From Prevotella sp. E9-3 (GTDB taxonomy: Bacteria > Bacteroidota > Bacteroidia > Bacteroidales > Bacteroidaceae): a stretch of DNA of 64,000 nucleotides. The notes under the pieces are model-generated. The model did no database searches. It saw only the letters and a program-made list of their open reading frames with translations, and was not told the DNA's origin. The stretch lies in contig NZ_CP091786.1 in assembly GCF_022024015.1 (NCBI RefSeq), positions 2,790,001 to 2,854,000 on the forward strand, read 5' to 3'. Shown here one piece after another: positions 44,468 through 53,952 of the stretch. The stretch's first letter is position 1. Every line of letters begins with the position of its first letter. The translations under genes were made by a program, and so were the position numbers.

Positions 44468-45808
44468 ATGATGAACTCTATCACTGAAAAAGAAGGCATT
44501 AGAGATGCCAAAGAACTGGGTATGCCCAAGTATATCATCCTGGGTATCCAACATTTGTTTGCCATGTTTGGTGCCACCGTGCTGGTACCTGTATTAACCG
44601 GACTTTCTGTGTCGTCAACATTGCTGTTTGCAGGTATCGGCACATTAGTCTTTCATTGTGTTAGCAAGTTTCAGGTGCCTGCCTTCCTGGGGTCCTCATT
44701 TGCCTTTCTGGGCGGTTACCTGTCGGTGAAGGCACTCGGCATAGAGCAGGGCATGAGCGAGACGTTGGCTCTGAGCTATGCATGTATCGGTGTTTTCTTT
44801 GCTGGGCTTTGCTATTTCGCGATGGCAGGACTCATCAAGTCGTTTGGCATTGAGAAGATACTGCACTTCTTCCCGCCCTTGGTTACAGGTCCCATGATTA
44901 TCGCTATCGGACTGGTGCTCTCGGGTAGTGCTATTCAGAACTGTACCACTAACTGGTCTTTGGCTATCATAGCGTTGGTAACGGTGATTTTTGCCAGTGT
45001 GAGTGGTAAGGGTATCATCAAGATTGTTCCTATTCTGTTGGGCGTGGTGGTCAGCTATCTGACGGCCGTGATAATGGGAGAAGTAGATTTCTCGCCGTTG
45101 AGTGAGGCATCATGGATTGGCCTACCGTTCACCAGAGAGCAGACCGTCTTGGCAGTCCTCGACAATATGGATACAACTTTTCTTATCTCTACCATCATTG
45201 CCATTATGCCTATTGCCATTGCAACCATCATGGAGCATATCGGTGATATGTGTGCCATTTCCTCTACTGTGGGCAAGGACTTCCTGAAGGAGCCAGGCCT
45301 TCATCGCACGCTAATGGGCGACGGACTGGCTACAGCTTTAGCATCGCTGTTCGGTGCCCCTGCTAACACTACGTACGGCGAGAATACTGGCGTGCTGAAT
45401 CTGACAAAGGTGTTCGACCCTGCTGTCATCCGTTTGGCAGCTTGCTTTGCCATTCTGCTATCGTTCTGTCCTAAGTTTGCCTGCCTCATAGGCTTGATGC
45501 CTGCTGCCACGATAGGCGGTGTAAGCCTGATTCTCTACGGTATGATATCGGCTGTGGGTGTACGCAATCTGATAGAGGACAGCGTTGATTTCAATTCTTC
45601 TCGAAATGTGTTTGTAGCAGCGTTGATTCTGGTGATTGCCATCGGCGTAAAATATGGTGCCAATGACAATGTATTCATTGGTCCCATTCATTTTTCGGGT
45701 TTGGCACTTTCTGCTATCGTTGGTGTGACTCTCAATGCCGTTCTGCCTGGCAAATTAGGTATGAAGGTGAAAAGTGTTCACGGCAAAGAGAAAAAAGAGC
45801 AACATTAA
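44468..45808 (+). CDS. uraA: Uracil permease, NCS2 family
   Basis: 446 residues; two adjacent ATG codons open the gene. NCS2 (UraA/PurP) nucleobase:proton symporter with about 14 membrane segments. Family features: the N-terminal LGIQHLFAMFGATVLVPVLTGLSVSSTLLFAGIGTL, the AFLGSSFAFLGG segment, the GPMIIAIGLVLSG helix, the conserved acidic site in MEHIGDMCAISS, and the NTTYGENTGVLNLTKV loop typical of uracil transporters. Transcribed alone and converging on the DUF5020 gene, sharing a bidirectional terminator. Confidence 0.93.
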   Translation: MMNSITEKEGIRDAKELGMPKYIILGIQHLFAMFGATVLVPVLTGLSVSSTLLFAGIGTLVFHCVSKFQVPAFLGSSFAFLGGYLSVKALGIEQGMSETLALSYACIGVFFAGLCYFAMAGLIKSFGIEKILHFFPPLVTGPMIIAIGLVLSGSAIQNCTTNWSLAIIALVTVIFASVSGKGIIKIVPILLGVVVSYLTAVIMGEVDFSPLSEASWIGLPFTREQTVLAVLDNMDTTFLISTIIAIMPIAIATIMEHIGDMCAISSTVGKDFLKEPGLHRTLMGDGLATALASLFGAPANTTYGENTGVLNLTKVFDPAVIRLAACFAILLSFCPKFACLIGLMPAATIGGVSLILYGMISAVGVRNLIEDSVDFNSSRNVFVAALILVIAIGVKYGANDNVFIGPIHFSGLALSAIVGVTLNAVLPGKLGMKVKSVHGKEKKEQH

Positions 45809-45832
45809 TAACGCCTTTTATCCAATCAAAAT

Positions 45833-45875
45833 AAAAAGAGGCCGTGTCAAAAGTAACAGACACGACCTCTTTTTT
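45833..45875. terminator. Bidirectional terminator between uraA and DUF5020 gene
   Basis: Stem AAAAAGAGG-C-CGTGTC with GACACG-A-CCTCTTTTTT (one mismatch), 10-base loop, flanked by an A run on the left and a T run on the right, so it can stop transcription from both sides. Confidence 0.8.
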
Positions 45876-45901
45876 ATGATATATAATTAGTGATCTTGGG
45901 T

Positions 45902-46612
45902 TTAGAAATTCCACTTAACGGCCAGTGTGGGGTTGACGAAGAATGTCTTTGAGCTTGTTGGATCTGTATTATATACGAAATTGTTAGAGAACTCCCACTC
46001 AGTACCAACGCTGAAATGATTGTTGAAGTTGTACCACAGCTGGGGCTCAGAGAGCACTACGAGACATCCGTGGCCATTGGCTTTCTCACCACGCCAGAAG
46101 TCAATAAATCCTGCAAAGGATAGTTTTTTGTCAAGGAAGTTCAATCCCCACACACCTGTTAGCTGAGCACTAGCATAAGAATGTGTATTATTATAGCTTT
46201 TTAAGAAATGCTTGTACATCAGCTGCACTGACCATGTCTTTGAGAAGTCGGCAGTGTGTCCGTTATACGCTGCACCGATGAGACCTGCCTGTTGGAAGCT
46301 ACCGCTCTTGGAGAGTCCGCCATCGTACTCCACGTGGGCTGCGAAAGGAGAATTCTTGCCCAGATTAAATTCACGTGAAATCTCAGTGTAGGCACTCTCT
46401 GTGAAATGGCGCGACATATCCACGTCAACGAAATAGAACCAAGAGCCCCACTGGTCGGCCTTGAACTGCTCAAGGGTTACTGTCAACTTCTGGCGACCAG
46501 CTTCCTCACCTGTGTATATATTGCGACCAAAGTCGTAGTGTAACTGAATGTTTTGTGCATTGGCGCTCAAGGCCGCAACAGCCATGAGTGCAATCGTCAT
46601 GATTTTTTTCAT
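45902..46612 (-). CDS. DUF5020 family outer-membrane protein
   Basis: 236 residues. The signal peptide ends SANA; the mature part is all beta with aromatic girdles (WGSWFYFVDVDMSRHF, FAAHVEYDGG, LWYNFNNHFSVGTEWEF) and ends ...NPTLAVKWNF, with a terminal Phe as in outer-membrane barrels. It matches the Bacteroidetes DUF5020 family, whose fold resembles the nucleoside channel Tsx. It starts 23 bases after a purine permease gene, so passage of nucleobases or nucleosides through the outer membrane is a reasonable inference. Confidence 0.8.
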   Translation of the reverse strand: MKKIMTIALMAVAALSANAQNIQLHYDFGRNIYTGEEAGRQKLTVTLEQFKADQWGSWFYFVDVDMSRHFTESAYTEISREFNLGKNSPFAAHVEYDGGLSKSGSFQQAGLIGAAYNGHTADFSKTWSVQLMYKHFLKSYNNTHSYASAQLTGVWGLNFLDKKLSFAGFIDFWRGEKANGHGCLVVLSEPQLWYNFNNHFSVGTEWEFSNNFVYNTDPTSSKTFFVNPTLAVKWNF

Positions 46613-46635
46613 ATTCTAAAAAATATTATTAAAGA

Positions 46636-47949
46636 TTACAGAAATGCATAGCGGCAAATGAAGAGGATAGCCAGCAGGATGGTTCCCCAGTTGATGTCGT
46701 TGCGGGCATCGCGGTCCTTCATGGTGAAAGACAACAGGTGGATGAGTACATAGGAGATAACACCCATGAGGATACCGTCAGAGATACTGTAGGTGAGCGG
46801 CATGAGCACGATACACATGAAGCAGGGGATAGCTGTCACATAGTCAGAGAAATCGACCTTACGGATATCGTACATCATCATGACACCTACCAGCACAAGG
46901 GCCGATGCCGTAGCCTGACCTGGAATGGAGAGGAATAGCGGAGCAAAGAGCAGAGCCACTGCAAAGCAAAGGGCTGTTACTAGACTGGTAAGTCCAGAGC
47001 GGCCACCGGCATTCACGCCCGATGCACTCTCTACATAGGTCGTAACAGTAGATGTACCCAGTATGGCACCAACGGTAGTACCCACGGCGTCAGCCATGAA
47101 AGCCTTGTTGAGGTTCTTCACGTTGCCATCGTCATCCACCATGCCGGCACGGTTAGACACACCGATGAGTGTGCCGATAGTGTCGAACATATCGATGAAC
47201 AGGAAGGTGAGAACCACGATAAACATATCGACAGTGAAAATGTTATGCCATTCAAACTGCCATAAAATAGGGGTAATGGAGGGAGGAGTTGACATAATGC
47301 CACCAAAGTGGGTTACACCTAAGGGGATGCCCACAACCGTAGTTACCAAAATACCGATAAGCAATGCACCCGTAACGTTCTTAACCAACAGGGCAGCAGT
47401 GAGCAGAATACCAAAGATTGCCAGCAGTACCGCCGGATCACGCAAGTTGCCCATCGTAACGAATGTAGCATCAGAAGGACCTACAATACCTGCACTCTTC
47501 AGGCCGACAAAGGCGATGAAGAGTCCAATGCCCGGACTAATGGCACGCCTCAATACCAACGGGATGGCATTGACGATATAACTGCGCAGTCCCGTAATGG
47601 TGAGCAGAATAAAAATGAGACCTTCGATGAATACAGCTGTCAGCGCGAACTGCCATGAATAGCCCATAGTAAGCACCACTGTGAATGCAAAGAAGGCGTT
47701 GAGACCCATGCCGGGAGCCAGTGCGAAAGGCAGTTTGGCATACAGGGCCATCACTACGGTAGCCACAACGGCAGAGATGCAAGTAGTTGTAAACACGGCC
47801 CCCTTGTCCATGCCGGTAGCAGAAAGGATGTCTGGGTTAACGGCCAAAATATAGGCCATTGTAAGGAAAGTAGTAATGCCACCAATGATTTCCTTACGAA
47901 TAGTCATAGTAGTAGCATCAAATCCAAGCAAATTTAATAAGTTTTTCAT
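46636..47949 (-). CDS. AzgA-type adenine/guanine/hypoxanthine permease
   Basis: 437 residues from the ATG at 47949. NCS2 AzgA/PbuG branch: N-terminal LGFDATTMTIRKEIIGGITTFLTMAYILAVNPDILS, the conserved GMGLNAFFAFTVV helix and the LFIDMFDTIGTLIGVSNRAGM signature, then GTSTVTTYVESASGVNAGGRSGLTSLV. About 12-14 membrane segments. Purine:proton symporter for salvage. It lies 26 bases downstream of nadB and 23 bases upstream of the DUF5020 gene; with uraA on the other side, this forms a nucleobase uptake cluster. Confidence 0.92.
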   Translation of the reverse strand: MKNLLNLLGFDATTMTIRKEIIGGITTFLTMAYILAVNPDILSATGMDKGAVFTTTCISAVVATVVMALYAKLPFALAPGMGLNAFFAFTVVLTMGYSWQFALTAVFIEGLIFILLTITGLRSYIVNAIPLVLRRAISPGIGLFIAFVGLKSAGIVGPSDATFVTMGNLRDPAVLLAIFGILLTAALLVKNVTGALLIGILVTTVVGIPLGVTHFGGIMSTPPSITPILWQFEWHNIFTVDMFIVVLTFLFIDMFDTIGTLIGVSNRAGMVDDDGNVKNLNKAFMADAVGTTVGAILGTSTVTTYVESASGVNAGGRSGLTSLVTALCFAVALLFAPLFLSIPGQATASALVLVGVMMMYDIRKVDFSDYVTAIPCFMCIVLMPLTYSISDGILMGVISYVLIHLLSFTMKDRDARNDINWGTILLAILFICRYAFL

Positions 47950-47975
47950 CTTGATTAATTTGTATGTAAATGATC

Positions 47976-49559
47976 TCACTTGTCGTAGGCGTGGACAGGA
48001 TAGTCGGTTGTAAAGTGCAGTCCACGACTTTCCTTACGCTCTATGGCGAAACGGGTGATGAGATAACCCACATTAATCATATTGCGAAGTTCGCATATGT
48101 CACGGGTTGCATGCACACGCTTAAAGAGTTGCTCAGTTTCTTCATAAAGAGTATCAAGACGTACCCAAGCGCGCTTCAAACGAAGGTCTGAACGCACTAT
48201 GCCTACATAGTTGGACATAATCTCACCCACCTCCTTTACACTTTGGGTGATGAGAACTTTCTCCTCATTAGTCATTGTTCCCTCATCGTTCCATTCAGGC
48301 ACCTTTTCATTGAAGTCGTACAGATCGACATGCTCAAGCGAGTGCTTAGCAGCAGCATCGGCATAAACGACGGCCTCAATAAGTGAGTTGCTGGCCAAAC
48401 GATTTCCGCCATGAAGTCCTGTGCACGAGCATTCACCGATAGCATAAAGGCGATCAATGCTTGACTGGCCATTCAAGTCAACCTTGATACCACCACACAT
48501 ATAGTGCGCAGCTGGACGCACAGGAATATAATCGGTAGTGATATCAATACCCATCGACAGACATTTCTGATAGATATTGGGGAAATGACGCCGAGTTTCA
48601 GCAGGATCTTTATGTGTTACATCCAAACAAACATGGTCAAGGCCATGAATCTTCATTTCCTTATCAATGGCTCGTGCCACGATATCGCGTGGTGCCAATG
48701 ACAGGCGCTCGTCATATTTCTCCATAAATGACTCACCATTGGGCAATCGAAGAATGCCGCCATAGCCGCGCATTGCCTCAGTGATAAGGAAAGCGGGATG
48801 GGTCTCGCCAGGAGAATAGAGTGCCGTGGGGTGGAACTGTACAAACTCCATATCCTGAACGGTTCCCTTGGCGCGGTAAACCATTGCCTCGCCATCGCCT
48901 GTGGCAATAACAGGATTGGTAGTAGTCTGATAAACCGCGCCACAGCCTCCGGTACACATCAGGGTGACTTTCGAAAGGTAAGTATCCACCTTCTCTTCCG
49001 GATTCAGGACGTAGGCACCATAACAGTTAATATAAGGTGTACGACGAGTAACCTTGGCACCCAAATGATGCTGGGTGATGATTTCTACTGCAAAGTGATT
49101 CTCCTTCACCGTAATATCCGGACAGGCACGCACAGCCTCCATCAGTCCACGCTGAATCTCAGCACCCGTATCATCAGCATGGTGAAGAATACGGAACTCA
49201 GAGTGACCGCCCTCACGATGCAAATCAAATGTGCCATCGTCCTTACGGTCGAAATTGACGCCCCACTCCACCAGTTCCCTAATCTGTTCGGGAGCATTGC
49301 GCACCACCTGTTCCACAGCAGCCCGATCAGAGATATAATCACCTGCTATCATGGTGTCCTCAATATGTTTGTCGAAATTGTCAACAAGCAGGTTTGTAAC
49401 ACTTGCCACGCCACCCTGAGCAAAAGAAGTATTAGCCTCATCGAGACTTGTTTTGCAAATGATACAAACAGAACCTTTCTTGGCTCTTGCCACTTTAAGA
49501 GCATAGCTCATACCAGCTACGCCCGCTCCAATAATCAGAAAGTCGTATTTATAGACCAT
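47976..49559 (-). CDS. nadB: L-aspartate oxidase NadB
   Basis: 527 residues from the ATG at 49559; the longer frame to 49643 crosses the promoter box. FAD enzyme making iminoaspartate for NAD synthesis. Features: the N-terminal dinucleotide fold YDFLIIGAGVAGMSYALKVA, the NTSFAQGGVASV loop, HHADDTGAEIQRGL, the VQFHPTALY active-site strand, and the HYMCGGIKVDLNGQS and LHGGNRLASNSLIEAVVYA segments shared with fumarate reductase. It follows the cobS stop by 80 bases and has its own promoter. Confidence 0.95.
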   Translation of the reverse strand: MVYKYDFLIIGAGVAGMSYALKVARAKKGSVCIICKTSLDEANTSFAQGGVASVTNLLVDNFDKHIEDTMIAGDYISDRAAVEQVVRNAPEQIRELVEWGVNFDRKDDGTFDLHREGGHSEFRILHHADDTGAEIQRGLMEAVRACPDITVKENHFAVEIITQHHLGAKVTRRTPYINCYGAYVLNPEEKVDTYLSKVTLMCTGGCGAVYQTTTNPVIATGDGEAMVYRAKGTVQDMEFVQFHPTALYSPGETHPAFLITEAMRGYGGILRLPNGESFMEKYDERLSLAPRDIVARAIDKEMKIHGLDHVCLDVTHKDPAETRRHFPNIYQKCLSMGIDITTDYIPVRPAAHYMCGGIKVDLNGQSSIDRLYAIGECSCTGLHGGNRLASNSLIEAVVYADAAAKHSLEHVDLYDFNEKVPEWNDEGTMTNEEKVLITQSVKEVGEIMSNYVGIVRSDLRLKRAWVRLDTLYEETEQLFKRVHATRDICELRNMINVGYLITRFAIERKESRGLHFTTDYPVHAYDK

Positions 49560-49582
49560 AGTCTTACGTATGTTTAGCGATG

Positions 49583-49612
49583 CAAAAGTACATAAAAAAA
49601 TCGACTTACAAG
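49583..49612 (-). promoter_or_regulatory. Putative nadB promoter
   Basis: Minus strand: TTG, 18 bases, TACTTTTG (49590-49583), 23 bases before the nadB ATG. Confidence 0.5.
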
Positions 49613-49639
49613 CCTGTCGTCCTGAAAAACTGCTATTTA

Positions 49640-50437
49640 TCAATAAAAAGCAGAAATGTAATAGGATACCACGAAATAGCCTGTCAGTTCCGTCAACAGA
49701 AAGAGTGCGCCACAGCAGTCACCTGTATATCCTCGTAATCGGTTCCAAATAAAAAGGTATAAAAAGTACATAGTCAGACAAGGCATAAAGATCATCATCC
49801 TCCAATCCACAAGGTCTCTCATCCACCAGAGGTACAGTCCTATGGGCAACAATCCCTGAACAGCGAGAGCAATGCCTGATGAAACAGGCATTTTCCTGTA
49901 AACAGTTCTATTCTTTGCTGTTTCCTCGCTGCGAGCATACGGCATCATCTGAATAATCTGAGCACTTAGCATCTTTGCATATGGATCCACAGCAAGAATG
50001 GTCAAGGAGGCATAGACAGGAGGCATGGAATAAAGAGTCAGGAACAGTAACGCCATATATGCGATAAGCGATAATACCCCATAAGTCCCGATATTAGAAT
50101 CTTTCATAATGCTAAGGATGCGCTGGCGGTCAGTTCCCCCACCGCCGAACCCGTCAAAGAAATCGGCTAGTCCATCCTCATGAAGAGCCCCCGTTAGTAG
50201 AATACGACTGATGATAGCTAACACGACAGCCATCTCATAACTAAACACTAATGAGCAACCATAAAGAACGCCTGCCATCACGCCTGCCGTAATCCATCCT
50301 GCCAATGGCCAGAACTCGACCACACCTTGATAAGCTTCTTTCGGAGGCTGATAGATTCGCCAAAAGGGTAAACGGGTAAAAAACATCCATGCAGCCCAAA
50401 GACGATCGTACCACTTACTTGTTTGTTCATTATTCAT
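49640..50437 (-). CDS. cobS: Adenosylcobinamide-GDP ribazoletransferase CobS
   Basis: 265 residues from the ATG at 50437; an in-frame TTG two codons upstream is less likely. Integral membrane cobalamin-5'-phosphate synthase that joins GDP-cobinamide and alpha-ribazole. Visible motifs: FTRLPFWRIYQPP, the acidic HEDGLADFFDGFGGG (metal/phosphate site), RILSIMKDSNIGTYG, and several hydrophobic helices to the end. It starts 2 bases after the cobT stop and is the last gene of the eight-gene cob operon. Confidence 0.94.
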   Translation of the reverse strand: MNNEQTSKWYDRLWAAWMFFTRLPFWRIYQPPKEAYQGVVEFWPLAGWITAGVMAGVLYGCSLVFSYEMAVVLAIISRILLTGALHEDGLADFFDGFGGGGTDRQRILSIMKDSNIGTYGVLSLIAYMALLFLTLYSMPPVYASLTILAVDPYAKMLSAQIIQMMPYARSEETAKNRTVYRKMPVSSGIALAVQGLLPIGLYLWWMRDLVDWRMMIFMPCLTMYFLYLFIWNRLRGYTGDCCGALFLLTELTGYFVVSYYISAFY

Positions 50438-50439
50438 AG

Positions 50440-51474
50440 TCAAAAGTACTTTGTAATCTTAGCAGTATCAAAATTATTCATCTCGTTCATCATACGCACG
50501 GCAGAATCGAGAATGGGGAAAGCGCATAGTGCGCCCGTTCCCTCTCCCAGTCGAAGTCCTAATGACAGTAATGGACGAGCCCCCATTGCATCCAGCATTC
50601 TCCTGTGTCCGCTTTCATCGCCACAATGTCCAAATATCATATAATATTGTGCTTCAGGATATAGTTGACAGGCAGCAAGAGCGCAGGCCGTCATGATGAA
50701 GCCATCTACCAATATGACAATATGCTGTTCGGCAGCGCGAAGCATGGCCCCAATGGCAGTAATCATCTCAAAGCCCCCAAAGTACCAGAGCGATGCTTGT
50801 GGTGAAGGGAGTACTGCATTCTCCATTGCCTGGCGAAGTACCTTGTACTTATGTTGTATGCCTGAAGCATCAAGTCCTGCTCCGGCACCAATACACTCTT
50901 GAAGAGGAATATGGCAAAACAAACTCATCCATATACTCGAAGGAGAGGTATTTGCAATACCCATCTCGCCTATACAAATCACCTTACAGTCTTCAGCTAC
51001 ACAATCGTCAACCAACGATGATCCTATCTCTATGGCTTGTTCAAACTCTGCTTCAGTCATTGCGGGTTCATAAAGGAAGTTGCGCGTGCCACGGGCTATC
51101 TTTTTGTGAATGATTCCGTCAATATGAGAGAGATCGTAATCTACACCCACGTCCACAATTCTCAATTTGAATCCGTGCTGTCTGCAAAACATATTCACCC
51201 CGCCACCGCCACGTGTGAAATTAATCATCTGCTGCCAAGTTACCTCACGTGGCGATACACTCACCCTCTCACGCTCAATACCATGGTCGCCACCTAATAA
51301 CAGATGACAGGGATTAGCCAACGATGGAGTAAGCGTCTGTTGAATCAGACACACCTGCATAGCCAGTTCTTCTAATCGCCCTAATGAATTTTTGGGCTTA
51401 TTCAGATTGTCTATTTTATCCTGAATGGATATGCGTATGGCCTCATCGGGGCGTTCTATCTTAAAATCTCTCAT
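50440..51474 (-). CDS. cobT: Nicotinate-nucleotide-dimethylbenzimidazole phosphoribosyltransferase CobT
   Basis: 344 residues, usual length. It makes alpha-ribazole phosphate, the lower-ligand nucleotide of cobalamin. Motifs: LNKPKNSLGRLEELA near the N-terminus, LLGGDHGIERERVSVSPREVTWQQMINF, VICIGEMGIANTSPSS and the C-terminal LSLGLRLGEGTGALCAFPIL with the catalytic Glu region. The first 60 residues replace the DHG motif's usual context with GGDHGIERE, a small variation. It lies 32 bases after cobU. Confidence 0.95.
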   Translation of the reverse strand: MRDFKIERPDEAIRISIQDKIDNLNKPKNSLGRLEELAMQVCLIQQTLTPSLANPCHLLLGGDHGIERERVSVSPREVTWQQMINFTRGGGGVNMFCRQHGFKLRIVDVGVDYDLSHIDGIIHKKIARGTRNFLYEPAMTEAEFEQAIEIGSSLVDDCVAEDCKVICIGEMGIANTSPSSIWMSLFCHIPLQECIGAGAGLDASGIQHKYKVLRQAMENAVLPSPQASLWYFGGFEMITAIGAMLRAAEQHIVILVDGFIMTACALAACQLYPEAQYYMIFGHCGDESGHRRMLDAMGARPLLSLGLRLGEGTGALCAFPILDSAVRMMNEMNNFDTAKITKYF

Positions 51475-51506
51475 TGGATTGTTCTATCTTTTAAAAACTC
51501 TCATCA

Positions 51507-52019
51507 CTATTCACCTTTCACTTTTACAGGTATTCCGCTAACCATCAGCACCACCTCATCGGCTTTACTTGCCACATACTGGTTCATCCATCCCTGCAAA
51601 TCTGTAAACTTACGTTGAACAGCATTCTCGCTTACGCCGCCCATACCTATCTCGTTGGTGACAAAAATAAAAGTAGCATCGTGAGCCGTAAACTTATCAA
51701 ATTCTGTTTTCAATGCCTCTAATGCCATTTCAGCATTCTGTTGTTCAAAGAAGAAATTGGTACACCATAGTGTGATACAATCAATAAGCGCCACTCGCCC
51801 TGTCAGGTCGTACTTACTCAGTTGTTTTTCTTCCTCTATGTTTGTCCATTCAGACCCTCGTCGTTCCTGATGTTTTCTAACACGCTGAGCGAACTCTTCA
51901 TCCCATATATGGGCAGTAGCCACATAAACAGGATTCTTGCTCAATTCGAGTGCCAGCTGCTCGGCATATTGACTTTTACCTGAGCGGGCTCCACCTGTTA
52001 TAAGTATAATCTTCTTCAT
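51507..52019 (-). CDS. cobU: Adenosylcobinamide kinase/guanylyltransferase CobU
   Basis: 170 residues from the ATG at 52019, which overlaps the cbiB stop in an ATGA arrangement; a TTG two codons earlier is possible. It converts adenosylcobinamide to its GDP form. The P-loop ILITGGARSGKSQYAEQLA, the guanylylation His region in VRKHQERRGSEW, the FVTNEIGMGGVSENAVQRKF segment and the final VVLMVSGIPVKVKG are all diagnostic. Confidence 0.94.
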   Translation of the reverse strand: MKKIILITGGARSGKSQYAEQLALELSKNPVYVATAHIWDEEFAQRVRKHQERRGSEWTNIEEEKQLSKYDLTGRVALIDCITLWCTNFFFEQQNAEMALEALKTEFDKFTAHDATFIFVTNEIGMGGVSENAVQRKFTDLQGWMNQYVASKADEVVLMVSGIPVKVKGE

Positions 52020-52993
52020 AGGCAATAAACAACAATTATAATGACAATAGCAAGAATCTCAGAAATTCGATTCACACAAACAGCTTTTTCCATATCAGCA
52101 GTTGTCAATGGTCGGGGATTCTCACCTATATACGGTTTATAGAAGATTTCTCCAAAATAGTAATGCGGTCCGCCAAACTGACAATCGAGGATACCTGCAA
52201 GCGCAGCCTCTGGATATCCGCTATTGGGAGAAGCGTGGTTCCGTCCATATCTGCGAATGAACGAAAAAAGAGAACGATGATTTGCGGATGGTGTAACGAA
52301 AGCAGAGCCCATCATCAGTAGAGCAGTAAGACGGGCAGGAATATAGTTAGCCACATCATCAATATGAGCCGCCCAACAACCAAAATCCTTATATCTCTCT
52401 GTCTGGTAGCCTATCATCGAATCGAGAGTATTTACCATTTTATAGGCCATCATAGCCGGAACTCCGCCAACTGCCAACCAGAACAGGGGGGCAACAACGC
52501 CATCACTCAAGTTCTCGGCAAGAGTCTCCAAAGCCGCAGTTCTGATTTCCTGGGCAGAGAGTTCTGATGTATCACGCCCTACGATACGTGCCACCTGCTT
52601 ACGCCCTTCTTCCAAAGAGCGGTCAACAGCCTTAAATACTTGTTTGACTTCACGGATAAGTGTTGTGCCTGCCAAGCAATAGAAAATGGCTATCACATCA
52701 AAGAGAAGTCTCAGACCTGTTTCACCGCCAAAGGGGGATGGGAGCAAAAAAAGCGCCTTACGTATTACCCATGTCACAACAAAAATGAAGGTGATAAGAA
52801 AGCAGGCCGTCAGAGCCCCTTTCATTTTACGTGCCCCTCCTTTGTTCAGTCTTTTCTCACTAAAAGAAATCATTTTCCCAAAGCCTACTACAGGATGTGG
52901 CAACCATACGGGGTCACCCATCAGAAGGTCAAGCAGCCAACCGACAAGAAGTGCAATCGGGAGAGCGAAGAGTGACAAATCGGTTATTTCCAT
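52016..52993 (-). CDS. cbiB: Adenosylcobinamide-phosphate synthase CbiB
   Basis: 325 residues. Membrane enzyme that attaches aminopropanol phosphate to adenosylcobyric acid. It has the N-terminal DLLMGDPVWLPHPVVGFGKMI, AALETLAENLSDGVVAPLFW, AYKMVNTLDSMIGYQTERYKDFG and the RNHASPNSGYPEAALAGILDCQFGG block typical of the family, with four to five membrane helices. It overlaps the cobD-like gene by 10 bases. Confidence 0.95.
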   Translation of the reverse strand: MEITDLSLFALPIALLVGWLLDLLMGDPVWLPHPVVGFGKMISFSEKRLNKGGARKMKGALTACFLITFIFVVTWVIRKALFLLPSPFGGETGLRLLFDVIAIFYCLAGTTLIREVKQVFKAVDRSLEEGRKQVARIVGRDTSELSAQEIRTAALETLAENLSDGVVAPLFWLAVGGVPAMMAYKMVNTLDSMIGYQTERYKDFGCWAAHIDDVANYIPARLTALLMMGSAFVTPSANHRSLFSFIRRYGRNHASPNSGYPEAALAGILDCQFGGPHYYFGEIFYKPYIGENPRPLTTADMEKAVCVNRISEILAIVIIIVVYCL

Positions 52994-53952
52994 ACCTGTT
53001 CCTCCACAATACTCTTTATGGCTGCCACCAATTCATCATTTTCATTGGGTGCCTGTGATGCTACTCGAAAATGATGGGGTGTAAGTCCTTCGAAATTAGA
53101 AGCATCCCGAATCAGTATTCCATAATCTTTTGCCAAGCGTTCCTTCAGTTCTGCTGCCGTGCAAGACTGAATTTCACAAAGCATGAAGTTGGTCTTTGTT
53201 TCTCTTACGTTAACATAGCCTGTACTTCGAAGCATCTGAACCAGTCGCTGCGCTTCATTCAAATCGGGCTTAAGATTAACACCATTCGTAAGAAGGAATT
53301 TTCCTGCCTCAATAGCTAAGGTATTAACCGACCAAGGACGCAAGAACTTACGAATTTCTTCTGTAAGTTGGGCAGAGGCTGTAATGTATCCTATACGCAA
53401 TCCTGGGATGCCATAGGATTTTGTCAGGGAATGCAACTGAATCACGTTTCCCATTTCTATTGCCTCTCTGACACTAAGCATCGGTGCATCAGTATAATCC
53501 TCATACGACTGGTCGATAACCACGAGATGGTATTTCTTTGCCAATTCATCAATATCAGCAATACTAAGCACTTCGCCTGTAGGATTATTTGGATTACAAA
53601 GCCAGAGACCAGTCAACGGACTTTGCTGAGGGTACATCGAAAGTGCATCTTTATATTCGCTGAAGGATGGTGCAGGGAGCTGAAAATGATATCGGAAAGT
53701 CTGTGCTAACAGATAGATGGCTTCAGTAGCGCCATTGGTCACAACGACACACTTTTCAGAGACGCCCTCTTCTTGGGCTATCATCTTTTCCAAAGACCAT
53801 GCTTCTGGTTCTGGATAATTAGCTATCAAATCAAGATGAGCAGAAAGATGTGCCTTCAGCGTTTCAAGACCTGCATGATGACAGATGTTCGAACTGAAAT
53901 TCATTCGAATATTGTCATACTGGTATATATCATCTCCGTGCCCGTTAATCAT
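52984..53952 (-). CDS. cobD: Threonine-phosphate decarboxylase CobD (class I aminotransferase fold)
   Basis: 322 residues from the ATG at 53952 (MINGHGDDIYQYDNIRMNFSSN); the frame reaching 54045 lies inside cobQ and is rejected. PLP enzyme that makes aminopropanol phosphate for the nucleotide loop. The start GHGDDIY resembles the GHGGN of CobD; LCNPNNPTGEVLS, DQSYEDYTD and SLTKSYGIPGLRIGY (PLP lysine) mark the fold-type I core. Somewhat shorter than Salmonella CobD (364). Its place between cobQ and cbiB supports the decarboxylase over a histidinol-phosphate aminotransferase role. Confidence 0.9.
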   Translation of the reverse strand: MINGHGDDIYQYDNIRMNFSSNICHHAGLETLKAHLSAHLDLIANYPEPEAWSLEKMIAQEEGVSEKCVVVTNGATEAIYLLAQTFRYHFQLPAPSFSEYKDALSMYPQQSPLTGLWLCNPNNPTGEVLSIADIDELAKKYHLVVIDQSYEDYTDAPMLSVREAIEMGNVIQLHSLTKSYGIPGLRIGYITASAQLTEEIRKFLRPWSVNTLAIEAGKFLLTNGVNLKPDLNEAQRLVQMLRSTGYVNVRETKTNFMLCEIQSCTAAELKERLAKDYGILIRDASNFEGLTPHHFRVASQAPNENDELVAAIKSIVEEQVWK

